From: Actinophytocola gossypii
Lineage (GTDB): Bacteria > Actinomycetota > Actinomycetes > Mycobacteriales > Pseudonocardiaceae
NCBI RefSeq assembly: GCF_025165815.1
Contig: NZ_JAFFZE010000022.1
Span: 1 to 64,000, forward strand
Length of the DNA: 64,000 nucleotides
Direction: 5' to 3'
The notes under the pieces are model-generated. The model saw only the letters and a list, made by a program, of their open reading frames with translations, was not told where the DNA came from and searched no databases. Shown here in pieces: positions 24,083 through 34,194 of the stretch (position 1 is its first letter; each line of letters begins with the position of its first letter). The translations under genes and the position numbers were made by a program.

Positions 24083-25702
24083 ATGACGCACAACCCATAC
24101 CCCGCACCGGGGCCGCACGCACACCAGAACTACGGGCCTGGGCAGGGCAACGTCCCGCCACCGCCGCCTGGCTGGAGCGGTCCGCCAGCCGGGCCGGGCT
24201 GGCCGGGACCGCCACCGGGCGCGCCGCCCGGATACCCACCGGGAGCACCGCCGGGACCGCCTCGACGCGGGCGGCGGGTCGCCGTCGTCGTCGCCGTCGT
24301 GGTGGCGCTGGTGGCCGTGGCCGGCGGCATCTGGTTCTTCACTCGCGGTGGAGGCGACGACCTGCCCGACACGGCCGCGGCCCAGGACTGGCAGGCGGGG
24401 GTCGACAAGGTCGGCGTCGCCGAGGCCGCGTGGCGGGTGCCCCAGGGCGAGGCGCCCGAGGCGATCAGGATGGTCGACCACTGGGTCACCGAGCAGCACC
24501 TGGTACGCCGGCTGCCCGGCCGGGTCGCCGCCTACGACCTGAAGTCCGGCGACGTGGCCTGGGAGTTCCCGCTCGAGGGGACCATGGAGGACCACTGCCC
24601 GTCGTCCCAGGAACACTCCGAATCGCGGGTGGCGTTGCTGCGGTCCACTGAGGACCCGGACAAGGCCGGCTACGAGTGCGGCACCCTCACCGTGCTCGAC
24701 ATCTCCACCGGCAAGGAGGTGTTCACCACCGACCTGCCGCCCGTCGGCAGGACGGAGGTGAACACCCCCGACGTGCCGGTGGTGTTCGGGGAGCGGGTGG
24801 TGATTCCCAGCGAGGCCGGGGTCCGCGTGCTCGACCTCGGCACCGGCGAGGTGCGGGCCATGCCGAACCCGGAGAACCCGTGCGTGAGCACGAAGGTCGG
24901 GCTCTTCGGCGAGACCCTGCTCGCGCAGGCGGAATGCGAAGAAGGCGACACCGACAGCGTCCGGCTGCGGGCGTTCGACGCCAACCTCGACATGATGTGG
25001 GAGTGGGAGGTGCCCCCGGGCGAGGACGGGGACGCGCTTCCCGTGTACGGCGTGCTGTCCCTCGACCCGCTCGTGGTCGAAGTTGGCCACAGCGGCCGGG
25101 AACACCAGCTGATGCGGGTGCACCCGGAGTCCGGCGAGACGGTCCCGATCGAGGACTACGACGGCGGCGCGGTCCGCGGCGGGTTCATGAGCGCCTGCAA
25201 CCAGTACGCCATCGGCACCTGCGAGTTGGCCCGGGTGGTGGACAACAAGGTGATCCTCACGACCGCGCCGCAGCAGATCAACCCCAACACACCGGAGGCG
25301 TCGCCCGGCATGCAGAGCACGGAGTTCCGCAACGAGCTGGTGGCGTTCGACCTGGACACCGGCGAGGAGGCGTGGCGCACCGGCATGGTGGACGGCCGCG
25401 CGCTGAGCCTGGTGCCGACCGCCGACGACAGCGTCGCCGCCTATCAGCCGATGAACCCCAACGGCAGCAAGGGGATCGTGTTCTCGGTGGATCCCGCCAC
25501 CGGTGACCTGACGCCGCTGGTGCCGATCGGCCAGCAGGCCCACGAGGACGACGACCTCTTCCAGGCCGTCCGCGCCTTCAGCTTCGGCGGGGACAACCAC
25601 CGGGCGGTACTGCGGGACGGCCTGTTCATCGTCTTCTCGGCCACTCACCGCACCGCGACCATGGGTGATGTCGACATCGTGGCGTTCGCCCTGGCCGACT
25701 GA
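24083..25702 (+). CDS. Membrane-anchored PQQ-like beta-propeller protein
   Basis: A 539-residue protein. Residues 1-60 are Pro/Gly-rich (PPPPPGWSGPP and PGYPPGAPPG repeats), 65-88 a membrane helix (VAVVVAVVVALVAVAGGIWF), and 110-539 repeats of the PQQ/WD40-like type (AYDLKSGDVAWEFPLEG, VLDISTGKEVFTT, AFDLDTGEEAWRT). It is a type II membrane protein with an extracytoplasmic propeller, likely a binding or scaffold protein. No ribosome site is obvious before ATG 24083. The gene lies between two copies of the lepA tail, so it arrived or was duplicated with them. Confidence 0.78.
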   Translation: MTHNPYPAPGPHAHQNYGPGQGNVPPPPPGWSGPPAGPGWPGPPPGAPPGYPPGAPPGPPRRGRRVAVVVAVVVALVAVAGGIWFFTRGGGDDLPDTAAAQDWQAGVDKVGVAEAAWRVPQGEAPEAIRMVDHWVTEQHLVRRLPGRVAAYDLKSGDVAWEFPLEGTMEDHCPSSQEHSESRVALLRSTEDPDKAGYECGTLTVLDISTGKEVFTTDLPPVGRTEVNTPDVPVVFGERVVIPSEAGVRVLDLGTGEVRAMPNPENPCVSTKVGLFGETLLAQAECEEGDTDSVRLRAFDANLDMMWEWEVPPGEDGDALPVYGVLSLDPLVVEVGHSGREHQLMRVHPESGETVPIEDYDGGAVRGGFMSACNQYAIGTCELARVVDNKVILTTAPQQINPNTPEASPGMQSTEFRNELVAFDLDTGEEAWRTGMVDGRALSLVPTADDSVAAYQPMNPNGSKGIVFSVDPATGDLTPLVPIGQQAHEDDDLFQAVRAFSFGGDNHRAVLRDGLFIVFSATHRTATMGDVDIVAFALAD

Positions 25703-25717
25703 ACAGCCGGCCGACCG

Positions 25718-25776
25718 GACCGGCCGTGACCGGCTCGCTCGGGACCCCCTCCCGCGGAGCAGCCGGTCACGGCCCC

Positions 25777-25801
<25 letters not shown>
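25718..25801. repeat. Copy B of lepA 3' end plus terminator hairpin
   Basis: The hairpin GGCCGTGACCGGCT ... CCGGTCACGGCC ends both the propeller gene (+) and lepA (-). The last 25 bp are the authentic lepA C-terminus (DKAKTKK-stop). It is about 84 bp long and closely matches 23986-24071; differences are scattered substitutions and short indels. Confidence 0.85.
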
Positions 25802-27630
<1,829 letters not shown>

Positions 27631-27709
27631 TCAGGTTCCTCGGGTGTCATACGGATACACCACATCGTCCCATGCCGGTCCCGCGGTCAGGGGCAGGACC
27701 AGTCGCAAG

Positions 27710-27859
27710 TCACCGTGGCGGCTCCCCGCGGGTCAGCGCCATGATCTCGTCGGTGCTCAGGTCGACGTCACCGGTGTGGCGAAGCAGGTGCTCGACGACA
27801 CGCTCGCCCCTGGTCGGTTCGACCGGGGTGGTCTCCTGCTCTTCCTCGTTCCGCCACAC
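27710..27859 (-). CDS. Small protein resembling a VapB-type antitoxin tail
   Basis: A 49-residue product that ends RHTGDVDLSTDEIMALTRGE plus three residues. The STDEIMALTRG ending is one I recall from VapB antitoxins, where it binds the PIN toxin, but no PIN-domain gene is adjacent. All-GC third positions support coding. GTG 27859 has no ribosome site, but TATGAT (complement of 27866-27871) lies 6 bases upstream, consistent with a leaderless mRNA. It lies between hmuV and lepA on the same strand. Identity of the family is uncertain. Confidence 0.6.
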   Translation of the reverse strand: MWRNEEEQETTPVEPTRGERVVEHLLRHTGDVDLSTDEIMALTRGEPPR

Positions 27860-27904
27860 GTCCGAATCATACGGTTCCGGCTCCTGCGCGACGTGCGGTT
27901 CCGC

Positions 27905-28711
27905 TCACGGCAGCACCAATGGCGCTCCGGTGCGGGGATGCGGGACGACCTCGATCTCCCGGTGGTAGACCTCGGTCAGCAGGTCCGGCGTCAGCACCGA
28001 GCGGGGCTCGCCGCAGGCCACGAGGCGACCGTCGGCGATCACGGCGACGCGGTCGGCGTGCGCGGCGGCCAGGTTCAGGTCGTGCAGGACGGCCAGGACG
28101 GCGCCGCCGGCTCGGGCGTGCGCGGTGGCGACGTGCATGACCAGGTCCTGGTGGCGCAGGTCGAGCGCGGCGGTCGGCTCGTCGAGCAGCAGCAGCGGCG
28201 CGCGCTGGGCCAGCACCCTGGCCAGGGCCACCCGCGCCCGCTCGCCGCCGGAGAGCGTGCCGAACGTGCGGGCGGCGAACCCGGTCACCTCCGTCGCGGC
28301 CATCGCCTCCGCCACGGCCGTCTCGTCGTCGGCGAGTGCGGTGCCGGCCCACGGCGCGCGACCCATGGCCACCACCTGCGTCACGGTGAACGGGAAGGCC
28401 ACCGTCGTCCACTGCGGCAGCACGGCCCGGCGCATCGCCAGCTCCGCGGGCCGCCACGCCCGGACCGGGCGGCCGGCGACGGTCACCGTCCCGGCGGCGG
28501 CCGGCAGGTCCCCGGAGAGCAGGCCGACGGTGGTCGACTTGCCGGCCCCGTTCGGCCCGACCACCGCCACCACCTCGCCGGCGGCGACGGTCAGGCTCAC
28601 CCCGTGCAGGACCCGCCGGGGACCGCGCGCCACGTCCGCCCCGGCGGCCTCGGCCAGCACGGCGCCGGGCTCGTGCGGTTCCGGCACCCGGGGCCGGCGC
28701 AGGCCGATCAC
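27905..28711 (-). CDS. hmuV: Heme ABC transporter, ATP-binding protein
   Basis: A 268-residue ATPase energising heme import. Walker A is GPNGAGKST (about residues 47-55), the Q-loop is in VLPQWTT, the signature is LSGGERARVALARVL, Walker B is LLLLDEP, and the switch His is in LHDLNLA. These match the HmuV/FecE class. The GTG start overlaps the permease stop (GTGA), so translation is coupled. It is the last gene of the hmuO-T-U-V operon. Confidence 0.93.
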   Translation of the reverse strand: MIGLRRPRVPEPHEPGAVLAEAAGADVARGPRRVLHGVSLTVAAGEVVAVVGPNGAGKSTTVGLLSGDLPAAAGTVTVAGRPVRAWRPAELAMRRAVLPQWTTVAFPFTVTQVVAMGRAPWAGTALADDETAVAEAMAATEVTGFAARTFGTLSGGERARVALARVLAQRAPLLLLDEPTAALDLRHQDLVMHVATAHARAGGAVLAVLHDLNLAAAHADRVAVIADGRLVACGEPRSVLTPDLLTEVYHREIEVVPHPRTGAPLVLP

Positions 28712-29775
28712 GCCCAGCCCCCGTGCCGGCTGCGGGTCCGGCGCAGCAGCCAGAAGAAGAACGGCCCACCCACCAGCGACGTCAGCATCCCCAGCGGCAG
28801 CTCCGCGTTCTCCACCGCCGTCCGCGCCAGCAGGTCCGCGCTGACCAGCACCAGCGCCCCGCCGAGCGCGCTCGCCGCGAGCAGCGGCCCGTGCGCGGGT
28901 CCGGCGATCATCCGGATCAGGTGCGGCACCACCAGGCCGACGAACCCGACGATCCCCGCGAACGCCACCCCCGAACCCACCAGCATCGCCACCGCCAGTA
29001 CCACCACCAGCCGCAGCCGCTCGACGTTCACCCCGAGGTGTCTGGCCGGGCCCTCGCCCAGCGCCAGCAGGTCCAGCCGGCGCGCGACCAGCGCGGCGAT
29101 CACCATGCCGGCGACCGCCAGCGGCAGCACCGCGCCGACGGCCGGTCCGGTCGCCCCGTTCAGGCTGCCCAGCTGCCAGAACACGATCTGCTCCCTGGCC
29201 CCCGGATCGGCCACGAAGGTCAGGAACGCGATGATCCCGAACGCCACGGCGTTCACCGCGATCCCGGTCAGCACCAGGGTGACCACCTCGGTCCGCCCGC
29301 CGGAGCGGGCCAGCGCGTACACCAGCACCGTGGTGACCAGCCCACCGAAGAACGCCGCCGCCGCGATGGTCCAGTTGCCGAGCACCGACACGCCGCCGAC
29401 GATCACCGCGCACGCCCCGACCGCGGCCCCGGACGACACGCCGACCACGGCTGGCTCGGCGAGCGGGTTGCCGAACACCCCCTGCAGCATCGCCCCGGCG
29501 ACCGCCAGGCACGCCCCGACCACGACGGCCAGCCCGACCCGGGGGAACCGCACCGCCCACAGCGCGCTGTCGCCCTGCGGGTGGCTCGGCATCGGCCCGA
29601 GGTCGAGCCCGATCCCGTGCAGGAACGAGCCGAGCACCTCGTCCGGCGGCACCGCGAGCTGCCCCGAGCCCGCCGCCAGCAGGGTCATCACCACGAGCGA
29701 ACCGGCCAGCAGGACCAGCAGTGGCCAGCCCACCCACACCCTGGTCCTCGCGGCGGGCAGCGACACAGCGGTCAT
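28708..29775 (-). CDS. hmuU: Heme ABC transporter, FecCD-type permease
   Basis: A 355-residue permease with about ten membrane helices. Family motifs are GNPLAEPAVVGVSSGAAVG, VNAVAFGIIAF and the coupling-helix region VGLVVPHLIRMIAGP. It moves heme across the cytoplasmic membrane as a homodimer with HmuV. The ATG overlaps the hmuT stop (ATGA). Confidence 0.94.
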   Translation of the reverse strand: MTAVSLPAARTRVWVGWPLLVLLAGSLVVMTLLAAGSGQLAVPPDEVLGSFLHGIGLDLGPMPSHPQGDSALWAVRFPRVGLAVVVGACLAVAGAMLQGVFGNPLAEPAVVGVSSGAAVGACAVIVGGVSVLGNWTIAAAAFFGGLVTTVLVYALARSGGRTEVVTLVLTGIAVNAVAFGIIAFLTFVADPGAREQIVFWQLGSLNGATGPAVGAVLPLAVAGMVIAALVARRLDLLALGEGPARHLGVNVERLRLVVVLAVAMLVGSGVAFAGIVGFVGLVVPHLIRMIAGPAHGPLLAASALGGALVLVSADLLARTAVENAELPLGMLTSLVGGPFFFWLLRRTRSRHGGWA

Positions 29776-30779
29776 GAGCCGTACAGCACGGACGCCAGGG
29801 CCGTGATGGTCTCGCCGACGCGGGGGCCGAAGCTGAGCAGGTCGGTGTCGTCGACGTCGACGATCCGCCGGTGCTCGCCGGCCGGGGTCAGCCCGACGCC
29901 GGGGATACGCAGCAGCCCGTCCACGCCGCCGACCGAGTCCAGGCCCTTGCTGAGCACCAGGATCACGTCCGGCCGCGCGTTCAGCAGCGCCTCGCTGGTG
30001 ATCGGCACGAACGGCTGGTCCAGGCCGATGTCGGTGCCGACGTCGACCCCGCCGACCGCGCGGATCATCGCGTCCGCACCGGAATCCGGGCCGGCCATCA
30101 GGTACACGCCCGCGGTGCCGCGCACGTAGAGGAACGTGATCCTCGGCGCCGAGGAGCCGGTCGGAGCCAGCGCGCGGGCGGCGTCGATCTCGCCGGTCAC
30201 CCGGTCCACGAGCGCGTCGCCGGCCGGCGGCACCCCCAGCGCCGCCGCCACCGCGCGGATCTGGTCCGGCACGCCGTCGAGGGTGCGGGTCGGATCGAAG
30301 AACACCACCGGGACGCCGGCCGCGCGCAGCTGCTGGGGCACCTCGGGCGGGCCGATGCTGGTGTCGGTGAGCACGACGGTCGGGTTCAGGTCGAGGATCG
30401 CCTCGGCGTTCAGGTCGTGCCCGCCGGAGGTCACCACCGGCACGTCGGCCGCGCTGGGGAACCCGGTCGAGGAGTCCCGCCCGACGACGTCGTCGCCGAG
30501 GCCGAGGCTGAACACGATCTCACCGAGCGTCCCGTACAGGTCGACGGCCACGATCCGGTCCACACTGGACACCGTGACCGCCTCGCCGTCGAAGGAGTCG
30601 ACGGTGACCGGTAACCGAGGCGTGACCGGGTCGACGGGGCGCACGTCCTCGTGCGCGATCCGGGCCGTCGCCGGGCCGTCCAGCGTGAGGGTCGCCGGCG
30701 GGGACGTCGGCACGGTGGAGCCCGCCACACCCCCGCACCCCGCGAGCACCAACGCGACGAGTGGGACCAGGCGTCTCAC
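29772..30779 (-). CDS. hmuT: Heme-binding lipoprotein (HmuT)
   Basis: A 335-residue substrate-binding lipoprotein of the FepB/HmuT class. The signal peptide is short (VPLVALVLAGC, lipobox Cys about residue 15). The two lobes have the typical VDRIVAVDLYGTLGEIVFSL and LNARPDVILVLSKGLDSVGG stretches. Heme would be passed from the HtaA surface protein to HmuT and on to HmuUV. The GTG start overlaps the heme oxygenase stop (GTGA). It is cotranscribed from the iron-box promoter at 31472-31505. Confidence 0.92.
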   Translation of the reverse strand: MRRLVPLVALVLAGCGGVAGSTVPTSPPATLTLDGPATARIAHEDVRPVDPVTPRLPVTVDSFDGEAVTVSSVDRIVAVDLYGTLGEIVFSLGLGDDVVGRDSSTGFPSAADVPVVTSGGHDLNAEAILDLNPTVVLTDTSIGPPEVPQQLRAAGVPVVFFDPTRTLDGVPDQIRAVAAALGVPPAGDALVDRVTGEIDAARALAPTGSSAPRITFLYVRGTAGVYLMAGPDSGADAMIRAVGGVDVGTDIGLDQPFVPITSEALLNARPDVILVLSKGLDSVGGVDGLLRIPGVGLTPAGEHRRIVDVDDTDLLSFGPRVGETITALASVLYGS

Positions 30780-31450
30780 GAGCCCGCCAGGTCGACCTCG
30801 AGCGCGTCGCCCAGGTCGTCGAACACCGCTCGGTTGAGCCGGAACGCCAGGTTCACCTCGGCCACCAGGTCGGCCCGTTCCGGCTCGTCCCACCGCAGCT
30901 CGTCGAGCAGCCCGCGGTAGCCGTCCTTGAACACCTTGGGCTTGGGCACCTGGTCGAACAGGTAGAACCGAACGCCGTCGGAGGTCAGGCCGTAGATGTT
31001 GCGGAGCTTGCTGCGCACGATCTGACCGCCGGACAGGTCGCCCAGGTAGCGGGTGTAGTGGTGGGCGACGAACGCACTCGGCGAATCGAAGCAGACGGCG
31101 CGGATCCGGTCGGTGTACCGCTGGGTGGCCGGCAGCGGCACGAGCTCGTCGCGCCACCCGTCGCCGCGCAGCCAGGCGAGGTCGGCCTCGAGCGCGGGGC
31201 CGCGGACCAGCGCGTCGGACACGAAGGGCCCGACCACCGGGTCGCTCCGCCAGGCGTCGCCGGCCCGTTCGAGCTCGCGGTAGAAGAGGTAGCTCTGGCC
31301 GAGCAGCGCGGCATAGGCGTCCCGGTCGAGCCGGCCGTCCATCAGCGCGACGATGAACGGCGCCGAGTTGGTCCGGTCGTGCTCGTCCCAGGTCACGGAC
31401 TTCAGCCGAGCCGAAAGGGACTCGTCGGATCGCGTCACAACATTCGTCAT
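30776..31450 (-). CDS. hmuO: Heme oxygenase
   Basis: A 224-residue cytoplasmic enzyme that opens heme to biliverdin, CO and free iron. The proximal histidine is in VTWDEHDRTNSAPF (residue 24) and the distal-helix glycines are in YLGDLSGGQI, as in C. diphtheriae HmuO. First gene of the hmuO-T-U-V operon, directly downstream of DtxR/IdeR-type boxes, so expected to be induced by iron shortage. The order, oxygenase ahead of the transporter, couples uptake with iron release. Confidence 0.95.
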   Translation of the reverse strand: MTNVVTRSDESLSARLKSVTWDEHDRTNSAPFIVALMDGRLDRDAYAALLGQSYLFYRELERAGDAWRSDPVVGPFVSDALVRGPALEADLAWLRGDGWRDELVPLPATQRYTDRIRAVCFDSPSAFVAHHYTRYLGDLSGGQIVRSKLRNIYGLTSDGVRFYLFDQVPKPKVFKDGYRGLLDELRWDEPERADLVAEVNLAFRLNRAVFDDLGDALEVDLAGS

Positions 31451-31471
31451 ACCCCACCCGCACGGTTTGAG

Positions 31472-31505
31472 TTAGGCTCGCCTCACTTAACTGAGGCTTA
31501 CCTAA
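31472..31505. promoter_or_regulatory. Two overlapping DtxR/IdeR iron boxes
   Basis: TTAGGCTCGCCTCACTTAA (31472-31490) and TTAACTGAGGCTTACCTAA (31487-31505) each match the IdeR/DtxR consensus TTAGGTTAGSCTAACCTAA at 15 of 19 positions and overlap by 4 bp. They sit between divergent hmuO and the surface protein gene, covering both promoters. Fe2+-bound DtxR/IdeR would repress both operons. Confidence 0.85.
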
Positions 31506-31514
31506 AAGGATGCC

Positions 31515-32330
31515 ATGCGCGTGATCGCCGATCCAGCCCCAAGAAACCGAACCGCCCGGGTACTGGCGGTCACCGTCTTCCTGATCACCTTCCTCGTCGG
31601 CGCCGGTCACGCGTCCGCCGCGCCCCGGATCACCGTGTCGAAGTCCCAGGGCCTGAACCCGGCCGGCGACACGATCACCGTCAGCGGCACCGGATTCGAC
31701 GCGACCAAGGGCATCTACGTCGCCGTCTGCGTGGACAACGGCCCCGGCCAGGTGCCGACCCCGTGCCTCGGCGGCGTCGACACCAGCGGCGCCGGCGGCG
31801 GCTCCGCCTGGATCTCGTCGAACCCGCCGAGCTACGGCACCGGCCTCGCCACCCCGTACGGGCCTGGCGGCTCGTTCTCGGTGACCCTCGCCGTCGCCGC
31901 CGTGGACCCGGTCACCGGCACCGACTGCCGGCAGGTCACCTGCGCCGCGGTCACCAGGACCGACCACACCCGCACCGCCGACCGCTCCCAGGACGCCCGC
32001 GTCCCCCTGACCTTCGCCGCCCCGGCCGCACCGAAGAAGGCACCGGAACCGACCCGGCCCGCGGCGCCGACGACGACCACCACCGTCGCACCGGCGACGA
32101 CCACCACCACGACCACCACGACCACCACGACCACCACGACGACCACGACCGAGCCGTCGCCGACCGGCACCACCACGGCCGCCGAGGTCGCCCCGGCGGC
32201 CGCCAGCCCCGCCGCGCCCAACCGCACGGGCTGGTGGATCGGCGGCGCCGCGGCCGTGCTGCTGGCCGCGATCGTCCTGGTCGTACCGCGCGCCCGCCGC
32301 GGCCGCGCCACCCCGACCGACCCGAGCTGA
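31515..32330 (+). CDS. Cell-surface protein with neocarzinostatin-like domain and Thr-rich stalk
   Basis: A 271-residue protein: signal peptide ending GHASA (about residue 35), then a beta-sandwich domain ITVSKSQGLNPAGDTITVSG and GIYVAVCVDN as in neocarzinostatin-fold proteins, an 18-Thr stalk and a C-terminal membrane helix (WIGGAAAVLLAAIVLVV) plus basic tail. It is therefore anchored in the membrane with a wall-spanning stalk. The same domain is embedded in the next protein. The start at 31515 (not the ATG at 31510) follows AAAAGGA. Iron-regulated; probably part of surface heme capture. Confidence 0.82.
   Translation: MRVIADPAPRNRTARVLAVTVFLITFLVGAGHASAAPRITVSKSQGLNPAGDTITVSGTGFDATKGIYVAVCVDNGPGQVPTPCLGGVDTSGAGGGSAWISSNPPSYGTGLATPYGPGGSFSVTLAVAAVDPVTGTDCRQVTCAAVTRTDHTRTADRSQDARVPLTFAAPAAPKKAPEPTRPAAPTTTTTVAPATTTTTTTTTTTTTTTTTTEPSPTGTTTAAEVAPAAASPAAPNRTGWWIGGAAAVLLAAIVLVVPRARRGRATPTDPS
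32097..32150 (+). repeat. (ACC/ACG)18 trinucleotide run encoding 18 threonines
   Basis: Eighteen ACC/ACG codons without interruption code for the stalk of the surface protein. Because the unit is a trinucleotide, slippage would change stalk length without changing the reading frame. Confidence 0.9.
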
Positions 32331-32388
32331 CCCACCCCACCACGGAGCTGTCGTCCCCATCGAGAACCCGAAGGAGCAGGCAGCCCAC

Positions 32389-34194
32389 ATGACCACGCAC
32401 ACTCGCGCGAGACCGCTCGCCGGCGCGCTGACCATCGCGCTCGGCGCGCTCGGTGTCCTGGTCGGCACCGCGGCAGGCGCGCAGGCCGCCCCGGCGACCG
32501 TCACCGGCGGCACCCTGGACTGGGGCGTGAAGGAGTCCTTCCGCGACTACATCACCGGCCCGATCGCGCACGGCTCGATCACCCCGGCCGGCGGCGCCAC
32601 CAGCAACGCGGACGGCACGATCCGCTTCCCGTCCGCCACCGGCACCGCCGACTCCGACGCGGACACCGCCGAGCTCGCGTTCGGCGGCACGGTCACCTTC
32701 TCCGGACACGACAGCGGGTCGGGGCCGCTGCTGTTCATGACCGTCTCCGACATCCGCGTCCAGCTCGGCGCGGACGGCGGCACGCTGGTCGCGGACGTGG
32801 TGTCCAAGTCGCTGTCCTCCGGCGAGAACGTCACCTACGACGACGTCGAGTTCGCCGACCTCGCCGCGGCGGACCTGACCGGCACCGACACCGTTACCGG
32901 AACCGGGATCGCCGCCACCCTCACCGAACCGGGCGCCCCCGCGTTCGCCGACTTCTACGCACCGGGGACCGCCCTCGACCCGGTGTCGTTCGCGGTCACC
33001 ACCGCGCCCGCGCCGACCTGGGAGCCGGCGATCGCGGTCAGCAGGACCACCGGCGTCGACCCGGCCGGCGAGACGCTCACGGTGACCGGCAGCGGCTTCG
33101 ACCCGACGGCCAACGTCGGCACCCGCCCGCCGCTCGCCGGCCAGTCGACCGGCGTGTACCTGGTGTTCGCCGAGCTGGGCGATCCGTGGCGGCCGTCGGA
33201 GGGCGCACCGCCGTCGGCCCGCACCGTGCTCGACCAGAAGTGGGTGCTGCCCGCCGCGTCCCGCGCGGTCCTCGACCCGGCCGGCACCAACCAGGACTAC
33301 GTCGTCCTCGGCGCGGACGGCACCTTCACCGGCGCCCTCGACGTCGCCGCCTGCACCGGCACCTGCGGGATCGTCACCTACGCGGCCGGCGGCGCGACCA
33401 ACGCCGCGCACGAGCTGTTCGTCCCCCTGACCTTCGCCGACGCCGACGCCGACGACGAGGACGAGCCGACCACCCCGCCGGCCACCACTCCGCCGCCCTC
33501 GGCCGAGGAAGAGGTGACCGGCGCGCGCCTGGAGTGGGGTGTCAAGGAGTCGTTCCGGAACTACGTGCGCGGCCCGATCGCCCACGGGTCCTGGGCCCTG
33601 GACGGCGTGACCGGCGACGGCCCGTTCCGCTGGGAGAACCTGACCGAGGGCACGTTCGACCCCGGCACCGAGGCCGGCCTGCTCGACTTCGCCGGTTCGG
33701 TCCGCTTCACCGGGCACGACGGCCTGCTCGACCTGACGCTCTCCCAACCCCAGGTGCGGGTGACTGACGGTACCGCCGAGCTGCTGCTCAACGTGCGCAG
33801 CAAGGGCCTGGAGACCCCCGGCTACGTCGAGCTGGACGACGCGGTGTTCGCGAGCCTGGACCTCGACGCGGTGGAGCCCACCACCGACGACGGCGTGGTC
33901 ACCTACACCGGTGTGCCGGCCGCGCTCACCGCGCAGGGGGCCGAGGGCTTCGCCGGCTTCTACCCCGAGGGCACCGAGCTCGACCCGCTGACGTTCACCG
34001 TGGCCATGGACGGCGCCACGCTGCCCCCGCCGGCCGCGGACGCCCCGGGCAGTGGCGGCTCGAGCCCGGCACCGCAGGCGAAGAACCTCGCCTACACGGG
34101 CGTCGACCCGGCGCCGATGCTCGCCAGCGGCGTGGTGCTGGTGCTGCTCGGCACCGGCCTACTGCTGTTCCGCCGCCGCCCGGTCCGGCTCTGA
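32389..34194 (+). CDS. htaA: HtaA-type heme-binding surface protein (two HtaA domains)
   Basis: A 601-residue protein with signal peptide (ending GAQAA), HtaA domain 1 (about 40-205), a neocarzinostatin-like domain (about 212-355; VSRTTGVDPAGETLTVTG), a Pro/Thr linker, HtaA domain 2 (about 380-555) and a C-terminal membrane helix with FRRRPVRL. Both HtaA domains keep the family start WGVKESFRxYxxGPIAHG, whose Tyr, and the later His of FSGHD/FTGHD, correspond to the heme ligands known in C. diphtheriae HtaA. It should take heme from hemoproteins and hand it to HmuT. AAGGAG precedes ATG 32389. The 3' end overlaps the convergent ccdA by 36 bp. Confidence 0.9.
   Translation: MTTHTRARPLAGALTIALGALGVLVGTAAGAQAAPATVTGGTLDWGVKESFRDYITGPIAHGSITPAGGATSNADGTIRFPSATGTADSDADTAELAFGGTVTFSGHDSGSGPLLFMTVSDIRVQLGADGGTLVADVVSKSLSSGENVTYDDVEFADLAAADLTGTDTVTGTGIAATLTEPGAPAFADFYAPGTALDPVSFAVTTAPAPTWEPAIAVSRTTGVDPAGETLTVTGSGFDPTANVGTRPPLAGQSTGVYLVFAELGDPWRPSEGAPPSARTVLDQKWVLPAASRAVLDPAGTNQDYVVLGADGTFTGALDVAACTGTCGIVTYAAGGATNAAHELFVPLTFADADADDEDEPTTPPATTPPPSAEEEVTGARLEWGVKESFRNYVRGPIAHGSWALDGVTGDGPFRWENLTEGTFDPGTEAGLLDFAGSVRFTGHDGLLDLTLSQPQVRVTDGTAELLLNVRSKGLETPGYVELDDAVFASLDLDAVEPTTDDGVVTYTGVPAALTAQGAEGFAGFYPEGTELDPLTFTVAMDGATLPPPAADAPGSGGSSPAPQAKNLAYTGVDPAPMLASGVVLVLLGTGLLLFRRRPVRL

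Noticed and set aside
24047-25648. 533-codon leftward frame under the propeller gene that ends like LepA.
   Set aside because: Only its last nine codons match lepA (the duplicated tail); the rest is antisense of the propeller gene.
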